From JBDHUJ01 sp039809105 (GTDB taxonomy: Bacteria; Patescibacteriota; Saccharimonadia; Saccharimonadales; UBA4665), in the NCBI GenBank assembly GCA_039809105.1, contig JBDHUJ010000005.1, forward strand, positions 1 to 52,708: a DNA stretch of 52,708 nt, in the 5' to 3' direction. Numbering within the stretch: position 1 is the stretch's first letter; every line of letters begins with the position of its first letter. Shown here piece after piece: positions 1-8,584 of this stretch. The position numbers were made by a program, and so were the translations under genes. The notes beneath the pieces are model-generated. The model was not told the origin of the DNA and did no database searches. It saw nothing but the letters and a program-made list of their open reading frames with translations.

Positions 1-45
1 CAGCCAGCACTTTTTATTCCCAGGAATATCTGGTAGTTTTGACAT
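1..45 (-). CDS. 5' end of an element-borne ORF, cut by the window edge
   Basis: Only the first 15 codons are present, beginning MSKLPDIPGN. An AGAGGAG ribosome binding site lies at 54-60. The same start, codon for codon, occurs in inverted orientation at the other end of the window, so this is one copy of a repeated gene. The family cannot be named from 15 residues. A transposase is the likeliest guess because the copy sits in a repeat with a defined outer boundary, but that is inference. Confidence 0.5.
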   Translation of the reverse strand, partial: MSKLPDIPGNKKCWL

Positions 46-121
46 TGGAACATCTCCTCTGTACTTGTTAGGTTTGCACTTACAAGTTTACGGGATGTTC
101 CGTTTTAGTTTAGTGAACCGC
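1..121 (-). mobile_element. End of a repeated, insertion-sequence-like element (left copy)
   Basis: These bases match the reverse complement of about 52588-52708. The coding start and the outer approximately 35 bp are essentially identical. The leader between them (about 60-90) carries several mismatches, so the two copies are different genomic copies and not one sequence read twice. Similarity ends at GTGAACCG. The outer end contains the imperfect palindrome ACGGGATGTTCCGT. The gene inside points out of the window. Confidence 0.6.
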
Positions 122-188
122 GTTTCTAGTGCTCTATATTTTTGTGTGTATTCCATGCTATTATGTCAGGGAAAGTACCTATGCTTAG

Positions 189-1298
189 ATGGGCAGCATG
201 AAAAACACGAACGTTACGAAAGCTACCGGCGCTGCGCAAAGGCAGCCCAAAAAACAGCTGTATTTCGAAGATAAGCCACTGTTCGGCCTGGATATCGGCC
301 GCAGCAGTCTGCGCGTCATGCAGCTCGACCACCTCGACGGCAAGCCGAAGATGGTAGGATACGGCTCGACCACGTTCGACCCCGCTGCCGTGGTTGACGG
401 CGTCATACAAAAACCCGAAATCATCGCCAAAGCAGTGCAAGACCTGTTCCGCCACAATCTCGTCGGAGACATTACCACCAGCCGCGTGGCCGTTTCGCTG
501 CCGATAGCCCGGGCCTTTACCCGCACGGTCGAGACCCCTGACCTTTCCGCCAAAGAAATCGCCGAAGCGGTACACACCGAAGCCGAGCAGTATATCCCCG
601 CCGCCATCGACGACCTGTACCTGGACTATAGCCGGGTCGGTACCGCCGACGAGGTCTTCCTGGTCGCGATTCCTAAAAAAATCGTTGATTCGTACCTTAT
701 CCTTACCCGCATGCTCGGTCTGGAAGCAGTGCTCTTCGAAACGACCATCGGTGCCGGCGCGCAGTTGTTCGCCCGCGACCCGAACGAAAGCCTGCCGACA
801 GTGCTGGTCGACTGCGGGTCCGAAAGCGCCGACATAACCGTATACCGTGGCGGACTGGCGGTCAGCGGCACCGTCGCCAGCGGCGGCGAAAAGATTACGA
901 AGCTTATTATGCAGACGCTGGGTGTCAGCGAAAAAGAAGCCGTTATCATAAAATCCAAATACGGCATCGGCCATAGCAAAAAGCAGGCCCAGATTATAAC
1001 CGGTCTCAAGCCCGTCCTAACTATGCTGACAAAAGAAATCAAGCGCACCATACGCTACTTCGAGGAACGCTCCAGCAGCAAAGACTCCATAGCGCAGATT
1101 CTCCTGATGGGTGGCGGCGCCAACATGCCAGGTCTGGCCGAGTACCTGACCGACGACCTGCGCATAGCCGTCCGGTCGTTCGACCCGGGCTCCTACATAG
1201 ACTTCGGACGCCTGCAGCCGATAAGTGACAGCGAGCGCATGTCGTACGTCACTGCTGCCGGGCTGGCGCTGACGACTCCCGTGGAGATTTTCGCATGA
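189..1298 (+). CDS. pilM: Type IV pilus assembly ATPase-like protein PilM
   Basis: PilM is the cytoplasmic actin-like component of the type IV pilus alignment complex and binds the PilN N-terminus. The 369-residue protein has the actin-like fold signature GLDIGRSSLRVMQL near residue 34, a second nucleotide-site segment (VDCGSESADITVYRGG, near 210) and LLMGGGANMPGL near 305. It is the first gene of a tight operon: its stop TGA overlaps the pilN ATG. ATG codons at 189 and 198 are both possible; neither has a strong ribosome binding site, and a TATTAT box at 159-164 could be the promoter. The repeated element ends only about 68 bp upstream, so upstream pilus genes may have been separated. Family assignment is firm. 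Confidence 0.93.
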   Translation: MGSMKNTNVTKATGAAQRQPKKQLYFEDKPLFGLDIGRSSLRVMQLDHLDGKPKMVGYGSTTFDPAAVVDGVIQKPEIIAKAVQDLFRHNLVGDITTSRVAVSLPIARAFTRTVETPDLSAKEIAEAVHTEAEQYIPAAIDDLYLDYSRVGTADEVFLVAIPKKIVDSYLILTRMLGLEAVLFETTIGAGAQLFARDPNESLPTVLVDCGSESADITVYRGGLAVSGTVASGGEKITKLIMQTLGVSEKEAVIIKSKYGIGHSKKQAQIITGLKPVLTMLTKEIKRTIRYFEERSSSKDSIAQILLMGGGANMPGLAEYLTDDLRIAVRSFDPGSYIDFGRLQPISDSERMSYVTAAGLALTTPVEIFA

Positions 1299-1894
1299 TA
1301 AACCTCCTGCCGCCAGACATAAAAGAAGGCTATCACTACGGCCGCCGCAACCGTATATTGCGACGCTGGGTGTTCGCAGTCAGCCTGGGGTTGCTTGGGG
1401 CGTTGCTGCTGACAGTCGGCGGCGCGATTTTCCTGCGGATTTCGACGAACAACTATGCGAAACAGAGCGCCGCCATACAGGCCAGACTAGACGAACAGAA
1501 AATCGATACCGTGCAAAAACAGGTCACTACCATTTCGAACAATCTGAAGCTGACCGTGCAGGTGCTTTCGAAGGAGATACTTTTTTCAGAGCTGTTGAAA
1601 CGCCTGGGCAGCGCGACACCGTCGAATGTTATCCTAACCAACCTGGCCATTTCGCAGACGCAGGGGGCTATCGACATCACCGCTCAGACTGCGAGTTATC
1701 AGGCTGCAACACAGCTGCAAGTCAACTTAGCCGACCCGGCGAACCAGATATTCAGCAAGGCCGATATCGTTTCCATAGTCTGCTCGGGCAACACGGGGAA
1801 CCCGGCCTATCCATGCACAGCAACATACCGTGCACTGTTTGCCACCAACAATCCCTTCCTGTTCATAAATGACGGCAAGAAGGTAACCCCATGA
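1295..1894 (+). CDS. pilN: Type IV pilus inner-membrane protein PilN
   Basis: The 199-residue protein starts with the PilN hallmark MINLLPPDIKEG, the short cytoplasmic peptide that docks into PilM. A transmembrane helix follows at about 28-50 (FAVSLGLLGALLLTVGGAIF), then a coiled-coil stretch (about 55-105) and a small periplasmic-side domain. It overlaps pilM and pilO by ATGA on both sides, so the three are translationally coupled. The single membrane pass and coiled coil match its known role as partner of PilO. The ferredoxin-like C-terminal domain is inferred from the family, not read directly. Confidence 0.9.
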   Translation: MINLLPPDIKEGYHYGRRNRILRRWVFAVSLGLLGALLLTVGGAIFLRISTNNYAKQSAAIQARLDEQKIDTVQKQVTTISNNLKLTVQVLSKEILFSELLKRLGSATPSNVILTNLAISQTQGAIDITAQTASYQAATQLQVNLADPANQIFSKADIVSIVCSGNTGNPAYPCTATYRALFATNNPFLFINDGKKVTP

Positions 1895-2496
1895 ATAGCA
1901 AGAGACTTTACTACGTCCTGATAGCCGCGGTCGCCCTGGCAACACTAGGTCTGTTCGGCGTCGCCTACGCCGCCGACGGCCTGCTGAAATCCGAAGCGAA
2001 AAAGCTCGCCGCTGCCAAAGCCATCAACGAAGACCTGAACGGCCAGCTGGTAGAGCTTGCCAAAAACAAGAGCGACATAAAGAAATACAGTGAACTCAGC
2101 ACCATTGCCGCCACCGTCGTCCCCCAGGACAAAGACCAGGCGCAGGCAGTGCAGGAAATCGTCAACATCGCCGGCAAGAGCGGTATCCGTCAGCTAACTT
2201 CTATAACCTTCCCTGCTTCGACGCTCGGGGTTACGGCCAAAGGCGCCGCCAAAACGCCCGGCAATATAACCCAAGTCACGCCAGTCAAGGGCATTTCCGG
2301 CGTGTACGATTTGCAGTTGACTGTCGTCGTGGATGGCACCAACCGGGTATCGTACCAGACATTTTTGAACTTCCTTAGCGGCCTGGAGCAGAACCGTCGC
2401 ACTGCTCAGGTAAGCAGCGTCACCGTCGAGCCCGACCCGCAGAACCCGAACCAGGTGGGCTTTACGCTAGTATTAGACGAGTACATAAAACCATGA
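1891..2496 (+). CDS. pilO: Type IV pilus inner-membrane protein PilO
   Basis: The 201-residue protein has an N-terminal transmembrane helix (about 6-28), a coiled-coil region rich in Lys and Ala (about 30-70) and a C-terminal domain ending in TVEPDPQNPNQVGFTLVLDEY, a typical PilO beta-strand arrangement. It follows pilN with a 4-nt overlap and itself overlaps the next small gene by ATGA. PilO forms heterodimers with PilN and links the inner-membrane platform to the rest of the pilus machine. Sequence identity to PilO families is low in general, so order in the operon carries part of the assignment. Confidence 0.85.
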   Translation: MNSKRLYYVLIAAVALATLGLFGVAYAADGLLKSEAKKLAAAKAINEDLNGQLVELAKNKSDIKKYSELSTIAATVVPQDKDQAQAVQEIVNIAGKSGIRQLTSITFPASTLGVTAKGAAKTPGNITQVTPVKGISGVYDLQLTVVVDGTNRVSYQTFLNFLSGLEQNRRTAQVSSVTVEPDPQNPNQVGFTLVLDEYIKP

Positions 2497-2795
2497 GCAG
2501 CACTGTAGATATTTTCAGCCTTAGCAAATCCATCGCACCGGTGACACGAACGGTCAAGAAGTACCGCGTTATGATATTTCTCCTGCTTCTTGCCGGCATC
2601 TACGGGTTCATCGTTTTCCGCATAAACACTTTGGCTGGCATCGCTCCCGATACATCGGCCGTACCAGCGACCTCCGAGGCCAGCCGGGCGCACATAGACG
2701 AAGGTGTCGCGAAAAAAATCCAAGACCTGCAAGATAACAGCGTGAGCGTGAAGAGCCTGTTCGACGAAGCCCGGCAAAACCCCTTCGACGAATAG
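2493..2795 (+). CDS. Small single-pass membrane protein in the pilus operon
   Basis: This 100-residue protein has one transmembrane helix (about 27-47), a short extracytoplasmic linker and a charged C-terminus ending NPFDE. It overlaps pilO by ATGA and closes the operon, which converges on the PH-domain gene 17 nt further on. The place is the one normally held by pilP, but it has no lipobox cysteine and is too short for a PilP beta-domain. It may be a PilP substitute or a small accessory subunit specific to this lineage; that is inference from position only. Confidence 0.75.
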   Translation: MSSTVDIFSLSKSIAPVTRTVKKYRVMIFLLLLAGIYGFIVFRINTLAGIAPDTSAVPATSEASRAHIDEGVAKKIQDLQDNSVSVKSLFDEARQNPFDE

Positions 2796-2812
2796 AATCT
2801 GGGGGCTGGCGA

Positions 2813-3643
2813 TTAACGCTCGCCGGTGACAGGCCGCCCATTCTTGAACGACTCGACGGCATTGTTCAAAATAGCAACCTGGTCTTTGGGCTTTGAAACG
2901 AAGTTGAAACGGTACGTCGTTTCGTCGCCCTCGGTCGAAAGCCGTATAGCGCCATAGCCAAACATAGTCTGGATAATACCGTCCTGGTGGTAGCTGGCAT
3001 CTTCTATGTTACCAAGGCTGACGGTCTGCTCACGGCGTGCGAACAGGCCGGTCTGGATTTCCTGGATGACACTTTCGTTCGTTAGGAAAAATTTGTTGCC
3101 GTTGTAGACCATGGTGGCAATGGCTGCGATAAGCAGTGTCATCGCGGTCAGTATGCTGATAAGGAACGCAATAGCAGTCAGAGACGGCAGTTCGGACAGT
3201 CCGGCGACAGTAATAGAATTGCGGTAGGCGGCGAAGGCGGCGAGAATCGCCATAAGCACCACCAGCACCACACCCGTGGCAAACCAGATGGAAAATAAGC
3301 CTATAGGGTGGCGCCTTATGGCACTGATGACGTATTCGCCTTCGCTCAGGTTCAGCGAAGGGTACTGCTTTCTCGATGCTTCGTGGCGCTGCCGCTCTTC
3401 GTCTGTCAGCTGCGGTGCCGGCGGCTCGATGGGGCGACTCATATAGACCGACTGCGGATTGCCGCCTGCCTGCTGCTGCACCGGTACGATGTTGGCCGGT
3501 TGGTTCGGCAGCGGCACACCGTTTTCGTCGACAGCTATGTAGCGCACGGCTTGCGGCTGCTGCGGTTGTTGCAGGTGTGGCGGCACCGGGGGTTGCGGGT
3601 CGTACTGCCGGTCTGGATTCTGAGATGGGTCCTGGGGGTTCAT
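2813..3643 (-). CDS. Membrane protein with bacterial PH domain and proline-rich N-terminus
   Basis: The first 90 residues are low-complexity and rich in Pro and Gln. A soluble segment and two transmembrane helices follow (about 117-138 and 150-175), then a C-terminal bPH_2-type domain (about 180-265) recognisable by FFLTNESVIQEIQTGLFARREQTVSLGNI-type pattern, in which a converted basic strand precedes VSLGNIED. The family (YdbS-like) has no fixed enzymatic role. A TATAAT box at 3652-3657 ends 8 nt before the ATG, so the mRNA is probably leaderless. The gene is convergent with the pilus operon. Confidence 0.8.
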   Translation of the reverse strand: MNPQDPSQNPDRQYDPQPPVPPHLQQPQQPQAVRYIAVDENGVPLPNQPANIVPVQQQAGGNPQSVYMSRPIEPPAPQLTDEERQRHEASRKQYPSLNLSEGEYVISAIRRHPIGLFSIWFATGVVLVVLMAILAAFAAYRNSITVAGLSELPSLTAIAFLISILTAMTLLIAAIATMVYNGNKFFLTNESVIQEIQTGLFARREQTVSLGNIEDASYHQDGIIQTMFGYGAIRLSTEGDETTYRFNFVSKPKDQVAILNNAVESFKNGRPVTGER

Positions 3644-3721
3644 ACAGTCCTATTATACCAGGAGTCAACCCCAACGCATCATCGCTGCCCTAGACCGGCA
3701 GAGCTAAACCGGACCATGCTT

Positions 3722-3880
3722 AATGACCAATACCCAAGCACCAATTACCAAGCAATGACCGATTTACCCAATTGCCAAATGCCAAAAACGAATTCAGGTA
3801 CACGGCGGGCAGTTCAGTCATTCAAACATTTAGTCATTTGTGAATTACTTGGTCATTGCGATTTGGTGCTTGGGTATTCA
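3722..3880. repeat. Long intergenic palindrome with a small word vocabulary (W1)
   Basis: The outermost arms AATACCCAAGCACCAA (3729-3744) and its reverse complement (3863-3878) match perfectly. Inward, both arms are built of recurring short words (CAATGACC, CAAGCA, ATTACC, CCAAATG) whose order drifts. It lies between the starts and ends of two minus-strand genes (PH-domain gene start and ruvB stop), so as RNA it would form a hairpin of about 70 bp downstream of ruvB. Three other elements in this window share the design but not the words. Confidence 0.75.
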
Positions 3881-3882
3881 AC

Positions 3883-4920
3883 CTACAGTAGGCTGCCCTG
3901 CTTGCCCTCGGCGGGTAACTCTTTGCCGAGATGCTTGTACGTTTTGTGCGTGACTTTGCGGCCGCGCGGCGTGCGCTCCAGCAAGCCGACCTGTAGCAAG
4001 TATGGTTCATAGAAGTCTTCGATGGTTGCCGTTTCGTCTCCGGTCAGCGCCGAGAGCGTGGTTAGACCTACTGGGTTCTGGCCGTAGTGCTCGAGCATCT
4101 TATTCAACAGGTGGCGGTCGGCGGCGTCGAGGCCGAGTTCGTCTATTTCGAGCAGTTCGAGCGCACTGTGCGTGATTTTCGTGTCGATGATTCCGTCGCC
4201 ATTTACATCGGCGTAGTCGCGCACACGCTTGAGCAGGCGGTTGGCGATGCGGGGCGTCAGGCGGGCACGAGTGGAAAGCAGCGTGGCAGAGTCGGCGTCG
4301 ATTTTGCTGTTCAGGATTTCTGCCGCGCGGGTGATGATGAGCGCGATTTCTTCGGGTTTATAAAACTCCAGGCGGTGCACCATGCCGAAACGGTCTCTTA
4401 AAGGAGCAGCCAGCGCGCCGGTACGCGTAGTGGCGCCGATAAGTGTGAATTTCGGTACATCGAGCCGCAAGCTCCGCGCACTTGGGCCTTTGCCGAGCAT
4501 AATGTCGATTTTGAAATCTTCCATGGCACTGTACAGCACTTCTTCGACACTGCGGTGCAGGCGATGAATTTCATCTATGAACAAAATGTCGCCGTCCTGC
4601 AGGTTCGTAAGCAAGCTTGCCAAATCCCCTGCCCGCTCTATAGCCGGACCGCTCGTAACGCGAATCTGCGCGCCCATTTCGTTGGCGATAACGCTGGCCA
4701 TAGTAGTCTTACCGAGCCCCGGCGGACCATACAGCAATATGTGGTCGAGCGGTTCCCCGCGCTTTTTCGCTGCCGCAATCGCCAGCTGCAGGTTCTTCTT
4801 CAAACCCTCCTGGCCAATGTAATTCGCAAAGTCATGCGGCCGAAGTTTAACCTCAAACTCCTGCTCCGCCTCATCCGCAACAGCATCTGTTTGTGTCGTC
4901 TGTACAACCCGTTCAATCAT
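3883..4920 (-). CDS. ruvB: Holliday junction branch-migration helicase RuvB
   Basis: RuvB is the AAA+ motor that, with RuvA, drives Holliday junction branch migration. The 345-residue protein has Walker A GPPGLGKT (65-72), Walker B DEIH (116-119), the sensor/arginine-finger segment GATTRTGALAAPLRDRFG near 187 and a C-terminal winged helix ending in the usual TPRGRK segment. A TATACT box (4929-4934) lies 8 nt before the ATG with no ribosome binding site, so the transcript is probably leaderless. ruvA and ruvC are nearby but separated by unrelated genes. Confidence 0.97.
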   Translation of the reverse strand: MIERVVQTTQTDAVADEAEQEFEVKLRPHDFANYIGQEGLKKNLQLAIAAAKKRGEPLDHILLYGPPGLGKTTMASVIANEMGAQIRVTSGPAIERAGDLASLLTNLQDGDILFIDEIHRLHRSVEEVLYSAMEDFKIDIMLGKGPSARSLRLDVPKFTLIGATTRTGALAAPLRDRFGMVHRLEFYKPEEIALIITRAAEILNSKIDADSATLLSTRARLTPRIANRLLKRVRDYADVNGDGIIDTKITHSALELLEIDELGLDAADRHLLNKMLEHYGQNPVGLTTLSALTGDETATIEDFYEPYLLQVGLLERTPRGRKVTHKTYKHLGKELPAEGKQGSLL

Positions 4921-4948
4921 TACCTACTAGTATAGCAGGCAGCTCAAA

Positions 4949-5604
4949 TTATCGCCTTGCGAGCTCTCTGTTTGCACGTAAATCATAGTGAGCGAGCAAG
5001 GCAGCGCTCGCCATATCATAGTTGAGCCCAGGGTTCTGCATTGATTCCCACAAAAGAGCTTGCGTATCTTGTGCAGTATCAAGTCTTGGCCCCATCTCCT
5101 GCCATATTGATTGCATGAGTTTTGCAGGAGTTTCTGTGTATACACCATAGTAGCTAGGGTCTCTCACCCATTCACCTGAGGGGTCGTCCAAGAATGGTGT
5201 TCCGCCTCTAAGCGAGTTGCCTGGAGTCCAAAGATGCTCGCTTGCCATTTGCTTCGGCCCACTAGACGCATGCAAATAAAAGTTAGTCCTGCATACGTAT
5301 GCTTATTTGCGTCTATTACCACTTGCGCAGAGAGCCGTCTCTCACCAAACTGCCCATGCTTATACTTGTTATCGATGACTATCTCGTTAGAGAGCAGCCT
5401 TGCGCCCGGTATAGCCGTACGCCCCGCAGTATCCACAATAGCCTGGAAGCTATCAAGTAAATATTTGTACCGGTTACCAAACTCTACTGCCTGCGAAACA
5501 ACAAATGCCGCAGCGGCTCCTCTGCCCGCTGTCCTAGCGATTCGGCCCTCGGCTGTTACTATTGACGCGTGTTCACTTACTTCCTCTAGTTGTCGTCTTC
5601 GCAT
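4949..5604 (-). pseudogene. Frameshifted unknown gene (about 218 codons)
   Basis: Two overlapping reading frames together make one gene. The upstream frame (from ATG 5604, AGGAGG binding site 11 nt before it) runs as sensible protein to about residue 110 (...HTYAGLTF). The downstream frame, open from about 5290 to 4949, continues with SEHLWTPGNSLRGGTPFLDD and ends ANRELARR. The switch is near 5275-5290 at a T-rich stretch (CTTTTATTTG on the coding strand). The total span of 656 nt is one short of a multiple of three. The family is not recognised. It could be a decayed gene, a sequencing error or a programmed frameshift; the coding DNA is AT-richer than its neighbours. Confidence 0.6.
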
Positions 5605-5685
5605 TTTGCTTCTTGCCTCCTGCCGCCCGTTACTTTTGCTTGAGAGCCAGTGTAGTCCGTTCTTCAGTGCTTCGCAAGTGGGTAG

Positions 5686-6327
5686 TTATGTCTTGATATG
5701 GAAACTTAGTTCGGCGGCAAAGAGAGGTGCGAGTTGGATGAGTTGCAATTCGGAGATAGTGGCGCCTTTGAGGCCGGTTATGCCTTTGCATGCTGCCAAA
5801 TTCTCGGTCGATACGTCGACATGCGAGCAATCTGCCGAAACAAAACTTGTGCTCTCGAGCTCGCAGCCACGAAACACCACATGCGAAAACTTCGCATTAC
5901 TAAAATCTGCGTTTCGCAGCACACAATCTTCGAACACGACCCGTTTGAATGACGCAAACCGGAATCCGGCTTCATCGAACTTCACATTTTTGAAATGGCA
6001 ATCTTCGAACTGTCCTTCGGCAAACTCTGCGCCACTGAACCGGCTGTCGCTCACCTGCACACGCAGCAAGTTTGCCTTGTAACCACGCATGGCAGCTGCT
6101 TCGGCGCGAGAAAACACCACGTCCGTTGCAGCACAAGCACTCAGGTTTGCGCCAGTGAATATGCACTTTTCGAGCTTGCTCGCATCCACGTAGATTTTTT
6201 CGCAAAGCGCCAAATCGACACCGGCAAGTGCAACACCATCGAGTTCAAGCTGAGCCTCAACTTCACCATCCCACGCCCCAAACTGCTGTGGCAACTTCGG
6301 TTGATGTGGAGAGTTAAATGAATTCAT
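5686..6327 (-). CDS. Pentapeptide-repeat protein
   Basis: From about residue 25 to 175 the 213-residue protein is a run of five-residue repeats of the A(D/N)LXX/FXXXX type (FTGANLSAC, FSGAEFAEGQF, LRNADFSNAKF), which fold as a right-handed quadrilateral beta-helix. The start is set at the ATG overlapping the TAA of the preceding hydrolase (TAATG), which implies translational coupling; an in-frame start 33 nt earlier would run into the hydrolase gene. Function is unknown. Some pentapeptide proteins bind gyrase as DNA mimics, but nothing here shows that. Confidence 0.85.
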   Translation of the reverse strand: MNSFNSPHQPKLPQQFGAWDGEVEAQLELDGVALAGVDLALCEKIYVDASKLEKCIFTGANLSACAATDVVFSRAEAAAMRGYKANLLRVQVSDSRFSGAEFAEGQFEDCHFKNVKFDEAGFRFASFKRVVFEDCVLRNADFSNAKFSHVVFRGCELESTSFVSADCSHVDVSTENLAACKGITGLKGATISELQLIQLAPLFAAELSFHIKT

Positions 6328-7055
6328 TAGACCTCGGCTCCATGCAGAAAATTGAGCCAAACGTCATGATTGTGCATGTGCTGGTAGCCGCCGACTATGT
6401 GACCGCGCTTGTCGTTCTGAATGTATCTGTAATTCACATCATGTTGGTCGAGCGCGTCTTTGAACTGTCGCGACTGTTCGAACACCAGTATTTTGTCTTT
6501 GGTTGAAAGATACAGCAGCACGTCTTTGCCCTTCAACTTTTCGGCATTCGGAATAGGCGAGACTGGCGCGAGTTTTCGGTCGAGCGTTTCCATAGTGTAA
6601 CCCTGCTCTATCGACTTACGTTTAGTGCTTTTTACGAATTTCCACGTCCAAACGTTTTCGGCGACACTGCCGTATGTCATGTTTATAACCACTTTCGTAA
6701 TTGCCTCGTTCTCGCCCGCAACCTTTATGGCCATAAGCGTACCCATGCTCACTCCGAACGATGCGAACGACGTACTGCCGGTGCTCTGAAATGTCTGGAT
6801 GTGACGCCTAACCGATTGGCTGACCCGCTCGGCAACTGCCAAGAAGTTATCTGCGTCACCATTTTTAACCACACCTGGAGCAAAATCGTAGGCCACGACT
6901 TTGTAACCGTGCCTTACGAGCCGGCGAATAGTGAAGGTATATAGCCAGGTGCGCGTGCCCATTCCGGCAAAGAAAAACACAACTCGTTTGTTGTGTGAGC
7001 CGAAAATCTTTTCGTTAAACCGGCTCAGCTTCGGTAAGTCTTTTTGCGTACTCAT
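6327..7055 (-). CDS. Alpha/beta-hydrolase fold protein
   Basis: The 242-residue protein has the fold's features in order: strand plus oxyanion region VVFFFAGMGTRTWLY (about 25-39), nucleophile elbow GVSMG (about 99-103, Ser nucleophile), a late acid strand DVLLYLSTKDKILVF and a C-terminal catalytic His candidate in KRGHIVGGYQHMHNH. It begins 4 nt after ruvA ends and its stop overlaps the pentapeptide gene start, so ruvA, hydrolase and pentapeptide genes form one transcription unit. The substrate cannot be told. Confidence 0.8.
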   Translation of the reverse strand: MSTQKDLPKLSRFNEKIFGSHNKRVVFFFAGMGTRTWLYTFTIRRLVRHGYKVVAYDFAPGVVKNGDADNFLAVAERVSQSVRRHIQTFQSTGSTSFASFGVSMGTLMAIKVAGENEAITKVVINMTYGSVAENVWTWKFVKSTKRKSIEQGYTMETLDRKLAPVSPIPNAEKLKGKDVLLYLSTKDKILVFEQSRQFKDALDQHDVNYRYIQNDKRGHIVGGYQHMHNHDVWLNFLHGAEV

Positions 7056-7059
7056 GGGT

Positions 7060-7638
7060 CTATTTTGCCTGGAGTGCTTGGCGAATTCGGGCTTCGGTGG
7101 GGAGGGAGGGGTCGATGTTTTTGAGGGCGAGGACGGCGTCGGTTTCGGAGTAGCCGAGAGCTAGGAGTGCCTGGACGGCTTCGTCGTTCGCGTTCACGCC
7201 ACCACGAGTCACTATGTCTTCCGCGCCGACACCAGCCGCAAGGCCGACTTTATCGCGTAGTTCTACGACTATCTGCTCGGCCGCACGTTTGCCGACACCC
7301 TTTGCAGTTTGGAGGCGCTTTACGTCGCCGCTCGCAATTGCCGCACGCACATCGTTCGCCATGCCGATGTCGAGTACACTCATGGCGACCTTCGGCCCCA
7401 CGTTTTTTACGCTCAAAAGTTGCTCGAACAGTTTCTGGTCTTCATGTGCGATAAACCCGAACAAATCGTGCGCGTCTTCGCGGATGTTTTCGTAGATGTA
7501 AAGCTTGGATTTTTCGCCGGTTACGAGCCGGCCAAGGTCGCTCGTCGTTACTAACACACCATAGCCTACGCCGCCGATTTCCAGCACCGCCAGGTTACCG
7601 ATTTTTTCTGTCACTACTCCCGAAAGCGTCGCTATCAT
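7060..7638 (-). CDS. ruvA: Holliday junction-binding protein RuvA
   Basis: RuvA forms the tetramer that holds the junction for RuvB. The 192-residue protein begins MIATLSGVVTEKIGN (OB-fold domain I), contains two helix-hairpin-helix motifs (SVKNVGPKVAMSVL near 78 and TAKGVGKRAAEQIV near 113) and ends with the RuvB-contact domain III (EAVQALLALGYSETDAVLAL). A GATAAT box (7645-7650) is 6 nt before the ATG, again a leaderless arrangement. The gene lies between a deoxyribosyltransferase-like gene and a hydrolase. Confidence 0.96.
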   Translation of the reverse strand: MIATLSGVVTEKIGNLAVLEIGGVGYGVLVTTSDLGRLVTGEKSKLYIYENIREDAHDLFGFIAHEDQKLFEQLLSVKNVGPKVAMSVLDIGMANDVRAAIASGDVKRLQTAKGVGKRAAEQIVVELRDKVGLAAGVGAEDIVTRGGVNANDEAVQALLALGYSETDAVLALKNIDPSLPTEARIRQALQAK

Positions 7639-7650
7639 ACCACGATTATC

Positions 7651-8064
7651 TCACACCAGCTGCCGGATTTTGGCAAGCAAATCGTCCTGGTCCGACCACG
7701 CGAATACTTCTTGCGCCAGCCGCGGCAAGTAGCTGTCGCCGGCACCATCTGCCCGCTCGGCGAAGATAATGGGGATACTCAGGCGGCGCGCCACCGTCAT
7801 TTCTGCGACTTGCCCGACACTGATGCCCGGGACTTTCACTGCCAGCACGTAGTCGTACCCAGTCAGTTCGTCTAGCGCCAGGTCCAGGTAATCTTCGGGG
7901 TTCGTAAAGCCATCCGTCCGCTCGTCGTACAGGTTGCAGTACACCCTTGCGCCTGCCTGTTCCAGCACCTTCACTATGGCGGCCATCCGCGCTTCGACCT
8001 CGCGAGGGTTCTGCCCAGTAAAGGCGTACGAGCAGAACACTTTTTTACCTGGCACAATCTTCAT
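7651..8064 (-). CDS. Nucleoside 2-deoxyribosyltransferase-like protein
   Basis: The 137-residue protein has the Rossmann-like layout of the family: start strand KVFCSYAFTG, a helix, YCNLYDERTDG, an acidic segment DYLDLALDELTGYDYVLAV and the hallmark VGQVAEMTVARRLSIPIIF, in which the Glu (near residue 90) is the expected nucleophile. Family enzymes exchange bases on deoxynucleosides or hydrolyse the glycosidic bond. The position between ruvC and ruvA is unusual. A CATAAT box precedes the ATG by about 6 nt. The family is reasonably clear; the substrate is not. Confidence 0.7.
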   Translation of the reverse strand: MKIVPGKKVFCSYAFTGQNPREVEARMAAIVKVLEQAGARVYCNLYDERTDGFTNPEDYLDLALDELTGYDYVLAVKVPGISVGQVAEMTVARRLSIPIIFAERADGAGDSYLPRLAQEVFAWSDQDDLLAKIRQLV

Positions 8065-8107
8065 ACGCCTATTATGTCACCATTCGTCCGCATTTTCTAG
8101 ACATTGT

Positions 8108-8578
8108 CTAGTGGAGGGTGTGGGCGTGGGTGAGGGCGGCGGCAATGGCGTCGGCGGCGTCGTCGGGTTTGGGCACTTCGGCCAGGCCCAGAAGCACACG
8201 GACCATTTCCTGCATCTGCTTTTTGTCGGCTTTGCCGTAGCCGGTTATGGCCTGTTTGATTTGCAACGGCGTGTATTCGAAAATCTCCAATCCGGCTTGG
8301 CGGCCGCACAGAAGCACCACACCACGAGCTTGCGCTACGGTCATCGCAGTCGTGACATTCTGTGCGAAAAACAGCTTTTCGACTGACATCTGCTGCGGTT
8401 TGGCCGTGACGATAATATCCGTCAGCTCTTCGTAGATAGTCTGCAGACGGACAGCGTCATCCTCTTTTACCGGCGTACGTATGACGCCGCCATCCACAAG
8501 CTGCACTTTGCCTTTTGCAGCCTCGATGATTCCGAAGCCCAAAATGCCCGTGCCAGGGTCGATGCCCAGAATTCTCAT
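8108..8578 (-). CDS. ruvC: Crossover junction endonuclease RuvC
   Basis: RuvC cleaves Holliday junctions. From the chosen start the protein is 156 residues and begins MRILGIDPGTGILGFG, with the catalytic Asp at residue 7. The other acidic residues lie in SVEKLFFAQN and near the C-terminus in KPDDAADAIAAALTH. An upstream in-frame ATG would add 18 residues that no RuvC needs and would cross the divergent promoter. The promoter box TATACT (8585-8590 on this strand) stands 6 nt from the ATG and overlaps the box of the divergent PLD gene. Confidence 0.95.
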   Translation of the reverse strand: MRILGIDPGTGILGFGIIEAAKGKVQLVDGGVIRTPVKEDDAVRLQTIYEELTDIIVTAKPQQMSVEKLFFAQNVTTAMTVAQARGVVLLCGRQAGLEIFEYTPLQIKQAITGYGKADKKQMQEMVRVLLGLAEVPKPDDAADAIAAALTHAHTLH

Positions 8579-8584
8579 ACCCTT

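Noticed and set aside
126..974. 282-codon frame antisense to pilM
   Set aside because: Low-quality composition and no start signals, while the opposite strand encodes a clear PilM.
2806..2824. Terminator between the pilus operon and the PH-domain gene
   Set aside because: GGCGA/TCGCC can pair, but the stem is five bases, overlaps the PH-domain stop region and has no T-run.
3722..3880. CRISPR-like repeats in the word palindromes
   Set aside because: The words are 6-8 nt, irregularly spaced and mirrored in a second arm; there are no uniform repeats or spacers.
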